From the NCBI RefSeq assembly GCF_004005905.1, contig NZ_SACO01000009.1, forward strand, positions 62,001 through 126,000: a DNA stretch of 64,000 nucleotides, given 5' to 3'. The stretch comes from Novosphingobium umbonatum (GTDB taxonomy: Bacteria > Pseudomonadota > Alphaproteobacteria > Sphingomonadales > Sphingomonadaceae). The position numbers and the translations under genes were made by a program. The number at the start of each line of letters is the position of its first letter. Position 1 is the stretch's first letter. Of this stretch, positions 46,763 through 55,750 are shown piece after piece. The notes under the pieces are model-generated. The model saw only the letters and a program-made list of their open reading frames with translations, did not search any database and was not told the origin of the DNA.

Positions 46763-47084
46763 GGGCCTATTGCGGCTTTCTTAAAGCCTCGTCCCGGATG
46801 CGCGTCGCAGGTCCGCTCAGTGTGAGGTTGAACTGGCTGGCGCGGCACTGGCACCCTGAATTGTCGATTATGCTGGCTCGTACCCCCTGATGGCGCTCTG
46901 CTGGTAATTCGATCCAGTGTCCACTTTTTCGATCCTCGTCCGAAGCAGATGCGGTGATGGTATGCGTGCTTGGTGTTAAAAATGCCAAGCATAATCATGA
47001 CTTTATGCCATTATTGCGCTTTTCAGAAGGCGGCTGCCTCGGCTACTATACCCCGGAATCAGGGAGCGGGGGTGCTGCCTGTCT
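46763..47084. other. Gap between thrS terminator and acyltransferase gene
   Basis: About 320 bp without a convincing gene. A 73-codon minus-strand frame (46767-46988) exists but matches nothing recognised. The stretch GTGTCCACTTTTTCG near 46918-46932 resembles ends of some insertion sequences, so it may be a decayed mobile-element scar; this is a weak impression. Base composition falls towards the right. Confidence 0.3.
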
Positions 47085-49043
47085 GTGAAATATCGCAAGA
47101 TGGGGCATGCTTCAGTGGATTTTATCAAATCTGTGATGTCGAAAACGCTGTCTTCTATTGAGCATCGCAAGGATATTGATGGTTTGCGGTGTGTCGCGGT
47201 GATGGCGGTTTTGCTTAACCACTTTACCTTTGGTCCTACCGGTGGCGGTTTTGTTGGCGTGGATATTTTCTACGTCATATCAGGGTACTTGATTACTGGA
47301 ATTCTTCAAAAAGAAATTGACAGGTCGGGAACGGTTTCCATCATCGGCTTTTACGAGCGGCGTGCTCGACGTATTATGCCGGCATTTTTTGCTACGGTCA
47401 TGATTTGCCTTCTCTACGGCTATGCGGTTCTCATGCCTTCGGAATATTTTTTGCTGGGTAAGCAGGCAATATTCTCGACCATGTTTGTTTCAAATATATT
47501 CCTGTATTTAACGACTGACTATTTTTCCGATCTCAGCGTAACTCTTCCGCTTCTTCATACGTGGTCACTGGCTGTTGAAGAGCAGTTTTACATATTTTTC
47601 CCGATAGTTTTCTTAATGATGAAACGGAGCTGCGGGAAGACGACGCCATTAATCCTATGGCTCTTGGCCATCTTGTCTTTGGCTCTGTCGCAATGGCAGG
47701 TCCTTAATGATAAGGATGCCGCTTTCTATCTCCTTCCAGCGCGCGCGTGGGAGTTGCTGGTTGGCTCGTTATTAGCCGTCGGTGCTGTTCCGCTGGTAGC
47801 GGCCCGAATCTGGCGCGAAATGGCGTCGGCCACCGGTTTTATTCTGATCGCTATTGGTGTGTTGATGTATGATCGCAATACCCCCTTTCCAGGCGTGACG
47901 GCGCTTCTGCCCTGCCTTGGTACGGGGTTGATCATATGGAGCGGCAGTTTACGCGAAACGACACCTACCTTGGTCGCCCGCGCCCTCTCCGTTGCTCCCG
48001 TGCAGTTTGTTGGCCTGATTTCTTATTCTCTTTATATAATTCATTGGCCAATTGTGGTTTTTTATCGAATGCAGGTGCATTATTCATTGAATTTGATGGA
48101 TAAATGCATTTTGCTGATCTCGTCAATTACGCTGGCGACCCTATTGTGGCGCTGGGTTGAAACACCGTTCCGCAACAAGCTATTGGCTGGAGACCGGCGA
48201 GGAATCTTTCGGTTTTCTTGCGCTGGAATGGCCGTGACGGCGGCAATTTCCGGCGCCGTTCTGCTAACCAAAGGCGCTGAGTCCCGCTTGACCCCTGAAC
48301 AAGTCCGAATCGCATCCTATCTAGACTATGATGATACCGAGCAATTTCGTCGCGGGCGCTGCTTTATCACCTATCGTGAACAGTTCGCGAAGGATTACGA
48401 CCGGGCGCATTGTTTACAACCTGAGCCTGACCGGCCGAATTATGTCATTTTTGGTGATAGTCACGCCGCAGATTTATGGACTGGCCTCAATCAGGTATTT
48501 CCCGACAAGCATTTCATGCAAGCGACCGTCGCTGGTTGCTCGTGGAACGTGTATGGCGTCGACAGAAATTGCAGGGAACTGTTCGACTTTTTTGAAAAGC
48601 AATGGCATCCTGATCAGCGCATCGATGGTGTCATCTTGTCATTTCGCTGGAATCCTAAGCTGAAGGACCAGATCCCCCGCTATGTTGCCTTGGCGCGTCG
48701 GTTGTCCGGTAAAGTTTATTATGTGGGGCCGAGCGTGGAATATAATTTCTCGCTGCCTCGGGTGTTGGTCAAGTCGGCAATGAAGAACGCCCCCGAATTG
48801 GTGGCACGAGATCGCGCCTTTATGGGAGCTTTGGGGCCAAGGGAGCGCGATGAACAGATAAAGTCGGCCGTGTTGACGGCGGGGGCATCCTATGTATCGG
48901 CTTATGATGCCTTATGCCCTCGAGATCAATGCGCCACCCTGACCTCCGATCGGGTGCCGGTGCAATTTGATTATGGCCATCTTACCAGCGGTGGGGCGAT
49001 TCTGGTGGCCAAGGCGTGGAAGGACGGGGGCACTTTCCCCTGA
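47085..49043 (+). CDS. OafA/YrhL-type acyltransferase with C-terminal SGNH domain
   Basis: A 652-residue inner-membrane O-acyltransferase expected to acetylate a surface polysaccharide or lipid. The N-terminal acyltransferase-3 domain (about 25-390) has ten or so helices, with DIDGLRCVAVMAVLLNH, GFVGVDIFYVISGYLI, YERRARRIMPAFF and HTWSLAVEEQFY. The C-terminal SGNH part has FGDSHAADLW and a DYGHLT catalytic Asp/His. The GTG start is uncertain; ATG 47100 or 47136 are alternatives. Composition is clearly more AT-rich than its neighbours (35% GC in 47461-47520 by count), suggesting acquisition. Confidence 0.88.
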   Translation: MKYRKMGHASVDFIKSVMSKTLSSIEHRKDIDGLRCVAVMAVLLNHFTFGPTGGGFVGVDIFYVISGYLITGILQKEIDRSGTVSIIGFYERRARRIMPAFFATVMICLLYGYAVLMPSEYFLLGKQAIFSTMFVSNIFLYLTTDYFSDLSVTLPLLHTWSLAVEEQFYIFFPIVFLMMKRSCGKTTPLILWLLAILSLALSQWQVLNDKDAAFYLLPARAWELLVGSLLAVGAVPLVAARIWREMASATGFILIAIGVLMYDRNTPFPGVTALLPCLGTGLIIWSGSLRETTPTLVARALSVAPVQFVGLISYSLYIIHWPIVVFYRMQVHYSLNLMDKCILLISSITLATLLWRWVETPFRNKLLAGDRRGIFRFSCAGMAVTAAISGAVLLTKGAESRLTPEQVRIASYLDYDDTEQFRRGRCFITYREQFAKDYDRAHCLQPEPDRPNYVIFGDSHAADLWTGLNQVFPDKHFMQATVAGCSWNVYGVDRNCRELFDFFEKQWHPDQRIDGVILSFRWNPKLKDQIPRYVALARRLSGKVYYVGPSVEYNFSLPRVLVKSAMKNAPELVARDRAFMGALGPRERDEQIKSAVLTAGASYVSAYDALCPRDQCATLTSDRVPVQFDYGHLTSGGAILVAKAWKDGGTFP

Positions 49044-49182
49044 TCGACGGGGCTGAAATTGGACGACAAGGATCGATATTGCTTTTTGATCCTTCGTGTA
49101 CCTGCCGCATTCCCGCTTGACCTCGGCCCTGCATGCCAGCACCTATGGAATGGTTTACATAGAACAGGCTGGAGAGGCAGAT

Positions 49183-50157
49183 ATGATCAATCGTCGTGGG
49201 TTTATCGGGCAGGCGGGCGCATTGGTTTTGGCCGGTGGGGCGCTGTCGGGCGGTGCTGCTGCATGGGCAAAGGGGGCGGGCAAAGTCCGGCCTTTCGGTA
49301 TCCAGCTGTGGTCGGTGGCCAAAATGCTGGCCGAGGATTTTGAAGGGACGATTGGTTGGCTGGCCAGCCTTGGCTATCGCGAGCTGGAAACCTATGGCCC
49401 CTATCCTTTCAGCGACGAGCGCAATCAGGCCAGTTGGAAAGCGGTCACGCCGGGGCTGGGCTTTTCGGGTAGCGGTTTCTTTGGCCGCAGCGTCACGCAG
49501 GTTGGCGCCTTGTTCCGGCAGCATGGCATGCGCGCCCGCTCGATGCATACCGACCTCTATACGCTGCAAACCAACATGGGCGCTTTGGCCGAGGCAGCCC
49601 ATGCGCTGGGGGCCAGCTATGTGACGCTGCCCAGTCTGGCGGCTGAATTGCCCAAGACGATTGATGATTATAAAAAGGCGGCCGATCTGCTCAACCGGAT
49701 CGGCGCCGATGCCACGCGCCATGGCGTGCGCTTTGCCTATCACAACCACGGCTATGGCCTGTCGGCGATCAATGGGCAGGTGCCGCTCGATGTGCTGCTG
49801 TCCGCGACCGATCCGGCGCATGTGTTCTTTGAACTGGACACCTATTGGACCTTGGCGGGCGGCGCGGATCCGGTCGATTATCTGACCCGTTACAAGGGCC
49901 GCTACAAGATGGTCCATCTCAAAGACATGAAGGGCCATCACCGTTTTTCCGGCGATGGTGGCACGTCGAATCAATGGATCGAGATGTTCCAGTATCTGAC
50001 CTATCTGGGCGATGGTTCGGCCGATATGAAGGGGATTATCGCGGCGGCGGAAAAGTCGGGCGTGGAACATTTCTTTGTCGAGCAGGACCGCGCGGAGGAT
50101 CTGAAACTGGCGGTGCGGTCGAGCGCGGCCTATCTTAAAGGGCTTGGTTTCCGTTAA
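49183..50157 (+). CDS. Tat-exported sugar phosphate isomerase/epimerase-like TIM barrel
   Basis: A 324-residue protein. ATG 49183 has GGAGAGG 5 bp upstream. The N-terminus NRRGFIGQAGALVLAGG... ending AAAWAKG is a twin-arginine signal. The rest matches the AP-endonuclease-2/xylose-isomerase-like barrel: GIQLWSVAKML, YRELETYGPYPF, VRFAYHNHGYGL, FFELDTYWTLAGGADPV, KMVHLKDMKG and FFVEQDRAED, with metal-binding His and Glu/Asp residues. It probably isomerises or oxidises a periplasmic sugar; the substrate is unknown. Confidence 0.87.
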   Translation: MINRRGFIGQAGALVLAGGALSGGAAAWAKGAGKVRPFGIQLWSVAKMLAEDFEGTIGWLASLGYRELETYGPYPFSDERNQASWKAVTPGLGFSGSGFFGRSVTQVGALFRQHGMRARSMHTDLYTLQTNMGALAEAAHALGASYVTLPSLAAELPKTIDDYKKAADLLNRIGADATRHGVRFAYHNHGYGLSAINGQVPLDVLLSATDPAHVFFELDTYWTLAGGADPVDYLTRYKGRYKMVHLKDMKGHHRFSGDGGTSNQWIEMFQYLTYLGDGSADMKGIIAAAEKSGVEHFFVEQDRAEDLKLAVRSSAAYLKGLGFR

Positions 50158-50238
50158 AATTCAGGCGGGCGGGGAAACTGTTGGCAAGTGCCCCGCCCCC
50201 GCTTGTGGCGTGAAGCCGCGCCCCTCTATCGGGCGGGC

Positions 50239-50439
50239 ATGAGTATCATCGCCACGATCATGAATTCGGCCACCGGCCAGCCCATCCAGAAAATGACTTT
50301 CCAGCGCATGCCCAAGCCATGGGTCTCGATCCATCTGGCCAGTGGCGAGATGGTGACCGCCGACCGCGTCCATGTGGGCAAGCCCGCACCGGGCAAATTT
50401 GCCGCGCCGGTCGAAGTCTGGGTGACGCCCAAGCGATAG
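50239..50439 (+). CDS. Small hypothetical protein (66 aa)
   Basis: The frame from ATG 50239 has a strong GC3 codon pattern and reads as a compact beta-rich peptide (KMTFQRMPKPWVSIHLASGEMVTADRVHVGK). An in-frame upstream ATG at 50188 adds an unlikely Arg/Pro-rich leader. No signal peptide or motif is recognised. It follows the TIM-barrel gene by 80 bp. Confidence 0.6.
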   Translation: MSIIATIMNSATGQPIQKMTFQRMPKPWVSIHLASGEMVTADRVHVGKPAPGKFAAPVEVWVTPKR

Positions 50440-50618
50440 GCTTGCTGCGGGCTTGCGGCGCCCACAAGTTCTCCTTGGCCCGTGCAAACGAAGGCTTGGA
50501 GGACAGATTTCAACTTGATCGGTAGATATTCCCCCGTCTGGCGCCCCGCGCCATAAAAAGATACCACAGCGGGCGGTAGGGCTGCATCTGGCCATGCCAA
50601 GGCGCGATCGGGGGAATA

Positions 50619-51470
50619 ATGCAGTTCTTCGAGCATTTTGACGGTCTGCACGCCATTGCGGGCCTGTTGGTCGGCCTGTTGGTCGGCCTGACCGGCGTGG
50701 GCGGCGGGTCTTTGATGACGCCGCTGCTGGTTTTGATGTTTGGTGTCAATCCGCAAACGGCGGTTGGCACGGACCTGCTTTACGCCTCGATCACCAAGAC
50801 CACCGGTTCGGCCGTGCATGGCTGGCGCGAGACGGTGGACTGGAAAATCGTGCGCCGTCTGGCCTATGGCAGCGTGCCCGCTGCCCTGATCACGCTGGCG
50901 GTGCTGGCGCAGACCGGCAAGGTCAATCCCGCGACTCAGCAGGTGATTCTGGTGGCGCTGGCGGTGCTGCTGGGCCTGACGGCGGTTACGGTGCTGTTCC
51001 GCGATTCGCTGCTGCGCTTTGCCGGCGAGATTGACCCCATGCGCCCCCGTTCCAAAGTGGTGGCGGCCACCATCCTGCTGGGCGCGGTGATGGGGGTGAC
51101 GGTGACCGTGTCCTCAGTGGGTGCGGGGGCGATTGGCGTGACCGTGCTGTTGATGCTCTATCCGCGCCTGCCGGTGGTGAAGGTGGTGGGGTCCGATATC
51201 GCCCATGCCGTGCCGCTGACCTTGGTGGCGGGGCTGGGCCATTGGATGATCGGGGATGTGAATGGCGTTCTGCTGGCCAATCTGTTGGTTGGCTCGATCC
51301 CCGGTGTGATCGTTGGCAGCCTGCTGTCCACCCATGCGCCTGACAAGGTGCTGCGCCCCTTGCTGGCGGCGGTGCTGGTGGTGTCGGCTTGGCAGCTTTA
51401 TCTCAAAACGCAAAAGGCTGAAGGCGCAAAGCCCAAGCCTGTCGCTACGGCCAGCGCTTTGGCCAAGTAG
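50619..51470 (+). CDS. Sulfite exporter TauE/SafE family permease
   Basis: A 283-residue inner-membrane protein with about eight helices arranged in two halves. The first has AIAGLLVGLLVGLTGVGGGSLMTPLLVLMFG and PQTAVGTDLLYASITKTTGS, the second GAVMGVTVTVSSVGAGAIGVTVLLMLY and VVGSDIAHAVPLTLVAG, both typical TauE/SafE repeats. The family moves anions such as sulfite or sulfonates; the substrate here is unknown. GGGGGAATA precedes the ATG. It converges with fbp. Confidence 0.9.
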   Translation: MQFFEHFDGLHAIAGLLVGLLVGLTGVGGGSLMTPLLVLMFGVNPQTAVGTDLLYASITKTTGSAVHGWRETVDWKIVRRLAYGSVPAALITLAVLAQTGKVNPATQQVILVALAVLLGLTAVTVLFRDSLLRFAGEIDPMRPRSKVVAATILLGAVMGVTVTVSSVGAGAIGVTVLLMLYPRLPVVKVVGSDIAHAVPLTLVAGLGHWMIGDVNGVLLANLLVGSIPGVIVGSLLSTHAPDKVLRPLLAAVLVVSAWQLYLKTQKAEGAKPKPVATASALAK

Positions 51471-51500
51471 GCGGCAAGCGGTGAAGCCTGCCGCCTTATC
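51469..51500. terminator. Stem-loop between convergent TauE/SafE and fbp genes
   Basis: AGGCGGCA (51469-51476) pairs with TGCCGCCT (51489-51496), followed by TATC. The arm overlaps the permease stop. The T-tract is poor, so this is a tentative bidirectional terminator. Confidence 0.4.
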
Positions 51501-51503
51501 GGT

Positions 51504-52517
51504 TTAGGCGCAGGGCTCCATTACCTCGGCCACGGCGGCCACTTCGGCGCGGTCGCCAAGAACCAAGCCGACCCGCTGGTGCAGGCTGGTGGGTTGCAGG
51601 TCCAGAATGCGGGTTTGCGCATCGGTGGCCGCGCCGCCCGCCTGTTCGATCAGCATGGCCATCGGATTGGCTTCATACATCAAACGTAGCCGCGCCTTGC
51701 CCGCCTTGCGCGCATCGGCGGGATAGAGGAACACGCCGCCGCGTTTCAGGATGCGATGGACATCGGCCACCATCGATCCGGTCCAGCGCATATTGTAATC
51801 CTCGCCCAGCGGGCCGTCGCTGCCAGCAATGCGTTCCTCGACATAGCGGGCGATGCCGGGCGTCCATTGGCAACGGCGCGCCATGTTGATGGCAAATTCG
51901 CGGTTACCCTGCGGCATTTGCAACGGGCCATCGGTCATGCGCCATGCGCCCACTTCGCGGTCCAGCGTAAATTCATAGACGCCTGTGCCAAGGGTGAGCA
52001 CCAGCAGCGTCTGCGGCCCATACATGGCATAGCCAGCAGCCACCTGCGTCACGCCGGGCTGGAGGAAGTCTTCCTCGGTGATCTCGCGGCCTTCTGCCTG
52101 TGGCGGGGCTTTGAGGACCGAGAAGATCGTGCCCACCGACAGGCCAACGTCAATATTGCTGGAGCCGTCGATCGGATCGAACAGCAGCAGATATTCGCCC
52201 TTGGGGTAACGGTTGGGGATGAGGTGGATCGTCTCCATTTCCTCCGACGCCATGGCCGCCAGATGGCCGCCCCATTCATTGGCATCGAGCAGCAATTCAT
52301 TGGCGATCACGTCCAGCTTTTTCTGGACCTCGCCTTGCACGTTCTCTTGCCCCAGACTGCCCAGCACTTCGCCCAGCGCGCCTTTGGAAATGGCGTGGCC
52401 GATGGTCTTGCAGGCGCGGGCGACCGTTTCGATCAGCAGGCGCAATTCGGCCGGAAGGATGTTTTCCTGCCTTTGTTGTTCGATCAGAAACCTTGTCAGG
52501 GTCGGGCGTTGGGTCAT
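51504..52517 (-). CDS. fbp: Class I fructose-1,6-bisphosphatase
   Basis: Hydrolyses fructose 1,6-bisphosphate in gluconeogenesis. ATG 52517 gives 337 residues with GAGGAA about 10 bp upstream; an in-frame extension to 52577 is less likely. Motifs are the metal site [33 protein letters not shown] and [21 protein letters not shown] with the substrate-binding region. Divergent from the pentapeptide-repeat gene. Confidence 0.96.
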   Translation of the reverse strand: MTQRPTLTRFLIEQQRQENILPAELRLLIETVARACKTIGHAISKGALGEVLGSLGQENVQGEVQKKLDVIANELLLDANEWGGHLAAMASEEMETIHLIPNRYPKGEYLLLFDPIDGSSNIDVGLSVGTIFSVLKAPPQAEGREITEEDFLQPGVTQVAAGYAMYGPQTLLVLTLGTGVYEFTLDREVGAWRMTDGPLQMPQGNREFAINMARRCQWTPGIARYVEERIAGSDGPLGEDYNMRWTGSMVADVHRILKRGGVFLYPADARKAGKARLRLMYEANPMAMLIEQAGGAATDAQTRILDLQPTSLHQRVGLVLGDRAEVAAVAEVMEPCA

Positions 52518-52750
52518 CTTGAGCGCATTCCTCTTTGGGCTGGCTGCCGTCGGTCGGACTGTGGGACGCGGTTGCAAAAGAGTGCTTTTTCAAGCCTTGC
52601 ATAGGTATGCATGGCAGAGGCGTTGCTGCATTGCAACAGCTTAGTTGGCCCGTGGGCGATGAATTCGCTTGCGTGAATTTTACGCTTTGTCCGGTGATGA
52701 CGCAGGGGCTGTCGGTTGCCTTGGGCGCGCGGGTTGTTAGGGTTCGGCCC

Positions 52751-53443
52751 ATGGAACAAAACAGCCTTGCCCGTCAGATCACTGGCGAAACGATCAGTCT
52801 GAAACAGATCACCGACCTGCTGCGCGAAGGCACGCCGGTGGCTTTGGTGGAATGCGATCTGGATGAACTGGAACTGGGGCGACTCGATCTCGCCGGATGG
52901 CGCTTTGAACGGTGCTGTCTGCGCCGCGCCGATCTGGGCGGGGCAAGGCTGGAGCGCACGCAATGGCGGTCCTGTCGTGGGGCCATGGCCAGCTTTCTGG
53001 GTGCGGATTTGACTGATGCGGTTTTCACATCCTGCGACATCAACAATGCGGTTTTGCGCAGCGCCCGCCTGTCCGGCGCTTCCTTCACCGGTTGCAAGCT
53101 GACCGGCGCGGACCTGACCGAGGCCAAGACGGTGGAGACACATTTCGAGGAAACCCTGCTCTGCGGGGCCAAGTTGACCGGCTTCTCCTTCCGCCGCCAG
53201 ACTTTGCGGCGGGTGGACATGTCGCAGGCCGATCTGCGCAAGGCCGATTTCCGCGAGACGGCGTTCGAGGCTTGCAGCCTGCGCGATGCGATGTTGATGG
53301 GCGCGCGTTTTGACAAGGCCGATTTGCGCGGGGCCGATCTGGGCGGCCTGCGTCTGGTGGATGCCAGCCTTTATCGCGGCGCCACCATTTCGCGCGATCA
53401 GGCGGCCGGTTTGCTGGCCGAACTGGGTTTCAAGCTGGGGTAA
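52751..53443 (+). CDS. Pentapeptide-repeat protein
   Basis: A 230-residue protein. After about 35 residues it consists of tandem A(D/N)LxX pentapeptides (for example RADLGGARLERTQW, GADLTDAVFTSC, GADLTEAKTVE, QADLRKADFRETAF, KADLRGADLGGL), which fold as a right-handed square beta-helix. ATG 52751 is chosen because the upstream frame lacks repeats. Some family members mimic DNA and bind gyrase (Qnr, McbG), but nothing here proves that role. Confidence 0.85.
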   Translation: MEQNSLARQITGETISLKQITDLLREGTPVALVECDLDELELGRLDLAGWRFERCCLRRADLGGARLERTQWRSCRGAMASFLGADLTDAVFTSCDINNAVLRSARLSGASFTGCKLTGADLTEAKTVETHFEETLLCGAKLTGFSFRRQTLRRVDMSQADLRKADFRETAFEACSLRDAMLMGARFDKADLRGADLGGLRLVDASLYRGATISRDQAAGLLAELGFKLG

Positions 53444-53470
53444 GGGCCGGCGGCGCCAATCTCTAAACGC

Positions 53471-53510
53471 CAAAAGAAAAGGGCGAGACCGAAGCCTCGC
53501 CCTTTCCTTC
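53471..53510 (-). terminator. Terminator of rplJ-rplL, probably bidirectional
   Basis: A 10-bp stem AAAGGGCGAG (53478-53487) / CTCGCCCTTT (53496-53505). On the minus strand it is followed by TTTTCTTTT, a good terminator for rplL; on the plus strand the tail is TTTCCTT, so it may also end the pentapeptide-repeat transcript. Confidence 0.85.
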
Positions 53511-53552
53511 GAAAACCGGTCGGAAAGATCCGACCAGCAGCTTCGCGAAATC

Positions 53553-53930
53553 TTACTTGATTTCGACGGTGCCGCCGGCTTCTTCGATCTTCTTCTTGAT
53601 GTCTTCGGCTTCAGCCTTCGACACGCCTTCCTTGATCGCCTTGGGAGCGGCTTCCACCAGGGCCTTGGCTTCGGTCAGGCCCAGGTTGGTGATGGCGCGC
53701 ACTTCCTTGATGACCTGGATCTTCTTGCCACCGTCGCCGGTCAGCACCACGTCGAATTCGGTCTTTTCTTCAGCGGCTTCAGCAGCAGCGCCGCCAGCAG
53801 CAGGAGCCGCAACGGCAACAGCGGCAGCAGCCGACACGCCCCATGCTTCTTCCAGAGCCTTGGCGAGGTCAGCGGCTTCCAGGACGGTCAGAGCCGACAG
53901 TTCTTCAACGAGCTTGGCGATATCAGCCAT
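53553..53930 (-). CDS. rplL: 50S ribosomal protein L7/L12
   Basis: Stalk protein that recruits translation GTPases to the ribosome. The 125-residue product has the N-terminal dimerisation domain ([25 protein letters not shown]), an Ala-rich hinge (about 33-52) and the C-terminal domain ([48 protein letters not shown]). It follows rplJ by 110 bp on the minus strand, convergent with the pentapeptide-repeat gene rather than leading into rpoB. Confidence 0.98.
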   Translation of the reverse strand: MADIAKLVEELSALTVLEAADLAKALEEAWGVSAAAAVAVAAPAAGGAAAEAAEEKTEFDVVLTGDGGKKIQVIKEVRAITNLGLTEAKALVEAAPKAIKEGVSKAEAEDIKKKIEEAGGTVEIK

Positions 53931-54040
53931 GATTTATACTCCAAATTTGGTTTTGACGGGCGCCTTGCGAAATTGCGGTTGGCGGCCCGAGAAAAGGTTT
54001 GCCCGCCAAGGGAACAGCCCCCTGGCGAAACTCGAATGTC

Positions 54041-54556
54041 TTACGCAGCGTCCTTGTCGGCATAGGCGGCGAACACGCGGGCCAGCTTGGCCGCCGGAGC
54101 GGTCGAGAGCTGAGCCAGCTTGGTTGCCGGTGCCTGGACAAGGCCGATAAGCTTGGCGCGCAGTTCGTCCAGCGAGGGCATGGAGGCCAGAGCCTTCACA
54201 CCGTCAGCGTTCAGAACAACGTTGCCCAATCCGCCACCAACGATCTCGATCTTGTCGGTCGTCTTGGCGAATTCCACCACTGCCTTGGCAGCGGCCACCG
54301 GATCCACCGACCATGCAAGGGCGGTAGGGCCGGTGAGGAAATCGCCGAGACCATCGTAGGGCGTTTCCTGGGCGGCAAGCTTGGCAAGACGGTTCTTCGC
54401 TACCTTATAGGTACCGCCGGCTTCACGGATCTTGTTACGCAGCGTCGTGGACTGCGCAACGGTCAGACCGAGGTTGCGGGTGACAACCACCACGCCAACT
54501 TCGTTGAAGATCGCGTTCAGGCTGGCGACCGATTCGGCTTTCTGCGAACGATCCAT
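54041..54556 (-). CDS. rplJ: 50S ribosomal protein L10
   Basis: Forms the stalk base that binds L7/L12 dimers and normally represses its own mRNA. ATG 54556 with AAGGAGTT upstream gives 171 residues: [52 protein letters not shown] and a C-terminal Ala-rich helix. A longer in-frame frame to 54763 covers the leader and is rejected. rplK and rplA are not upstream. Confidence 0.97.
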   Translation of the reverse strand: MDRSQKAESVASLNAIFNEVGVVVVTRNLGLTVAQSTTLRNKIREAGGTYKVAKNRLAKLAAQETPYDGLGDFLTGPTALAWSVDPVAAAKAVVEFAKTTDKIEIVGGGLGNVVLNADGVKALASMPSLDELRAKLIGLVQAPATKLAQLSTAPAAKLARVFAAYADKDAA

Positions 54557-54660
54557 GCCTAACTCCTTCATCGTGTTCCGTTTGAGGGCAAGCCCCAAGC
54601 GGAGGTCACATTTGGCACGGAGGAGACCCCCGTACCGGCTACTGTTGTCTTGGGTCCGGC
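54557..54660 (-). promoter_or_regulatory. Probable L10 autoregulatory leader of rplJ
   Basis: Read on the minus strand, GGTACGG and CCGTGCC (plus-strand 54614-54636) form a 7-bp hairpin, and a second imperfect hairpin (54578-54602, closed by CCG/CGG) lies just before the ribosome site AAGGAGTT. Position and two-hairpin layout fit an L10(L12)4-binding leader. The exact fold was judged by eye. Confidence 0.5.
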
Positions 54661-55069
54661 GACGCAAAAGCGCGGCCCGCCCAAGGCGAGAAGTCCGTTG
54701 ACGAAGGGAAGGAGGCGGGTTCGGCAGGCGCGATGCGCCGGATCGAACACCCAAAAGCCGCAAAAGTCCAAAAGTGGAGCCAAGCTGCTAAAAATTCTCG
54801 TTTCCCCGCCTAGGTTGGAGATTAAGCAAGAGAGTATCCCTTGCGCCAACTGTCTCGGACGGATGAAACCGACGGGACAAGCCCGCCAGAGTCGAGCGCG
54901 CCATTACGCAGATGGGCGCCCGGAGTCAAGCGTCGTGCAAGCGTCGTGCAAGCGGCGCGAAGGCGGGGCGGGCAATCGCAAACGGGCAACTAGGCCAACC
55001 TCCTTAGGGTTTCGCTAAGCATATTTGTGCCAGAACAGGCCCGCGCCGCAAGCTGGCGGTGCAGAACAC
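54661..55069. other. Divergent intergenic region between rplJ leader and ICMT-like gene
   Basis: About 410 bp without a convincing gene. It must contain the rplJL promoter and the promoter of the methyltransferase gene. A short 11-bp tandem repeat lies at 54927-54957. No other element was recognised. Confidence 0.35.
54927..54957. repeat. 11-bp tandem repeat upstream of rplJ
   Basis: Two exact copies of CAAGCGTCGTG (54927-54937, 54938-54948) followed by a partial third copy, CAAGCGGCG. Head-to-tail with no spacer. Confidence 0.85.
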
Positions 55070-55750
55070 ATGATCGAGGCCTTTATGATTCCCGCGTCCA
55101 GCCCCCAACTGGCCCTGCATGACCAAGGTTGGGCCGATAAGGTTTTTGCCCGCGTGCCGCCGCGCGTGCTGGACCGGATCGAGCAGGTGCTGATTCTGGC
55201 GCTCTGGCTGGTGCTGCTGCGCCGTGTGCTGACGTCGGGCAATGGTTATGCGCCGCTGGCGCTGATTTCGGAATCGGTGATCGTGCTGTTCGTGCTGATC
55301 CGCCGCCCGACTCAGGCGATATCCATGCGTCTGGGCGACTGGCTGCTGGCGATGGTGGCCACCGCCGCGCCTTTGATGGTGCAGCCGGTGGCGGATGGCT
55401 GGCCAATGGTTGCCCCCTATGCGGTGGGTGTGGTTTTGGCGGGCAATCTGGTACAGGCGGGGGCCAAATTGTCGCTGCGTCGCAGTTTCGGCATTGCTCC
55501 GGCCAATCGCGGAGTAAAAAGCGATGGCCTCTACCGCTTTGTGCGCCACCCGATGTATGCGGGCTATCTTTTCGTCCATATCGGCATTTTCGCCCTGATG
55601 CCCAGCGCGATGAACCTTGTGATCTATGCGCTGGGTTGGTGGGCGCAAATCCTGCGCTTGCTGGCGGAAGAAGCCCTGCTGGGGCGGGACGAGGCCTATG
55701 CTGCCTACATGGGCAAGGTGCGTTGGCGTTTGGTGCCGGGGGTGTTTTGA
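55070..55750 (+). CDS. Isoprenylcysteine carboxyl methyltransferase-like membrane protein
   Basis: A 226-residue polytopic membrane protein from ATG 55070. The C-terminal part has SDGLYRFVRHPMYAGYLFVHIG and EEALLGRDEAYAAYMGKVRWRLVPGVF, the pattern of the ICMT/phospholipid methyltransferase superfamily. About five hydrophobic helices are seen. The substrate in bacteria is usually unknown. It sits between the divergent rplJL and rpoBC units, which is unusual for this locus. Confidence 0.8.
   Translation: MIEAFMIPASSPQLALHDQGWADKVFARVPPRVLDRIEQVLILALWLVLLRRVLTSGNGYAPLALISESVIVLFVLIRRPTQAISMRLGDWLLAMVATAAPLMVQPVADGWPMVAPYAVGVVLAGNLVQAGAKLSLRRSFGIAPANRGVKSDGLYRFVRHPMYAGYLFVHIGIFALMPSAMNLVIYALGWWAQILRLLAEEALLGRDEAYAAYMGKVRWRLVPGVF

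Noticed and set aside
46767..46988. 73-codon minus-strand frame between thrS and the acyltransferase
   Set aside because: No ribosome site or recognised domain, and it abuts the thrS terminator; kept only as a possible mobile-element remnant.
52751..53443. Quinolone-resistance (Qnr) assignment for the pentapeptide-repeat protein
   Set aside because: Length is similar, but the Qnr-specific loops could not be recognised; only the repeat fold is supported.
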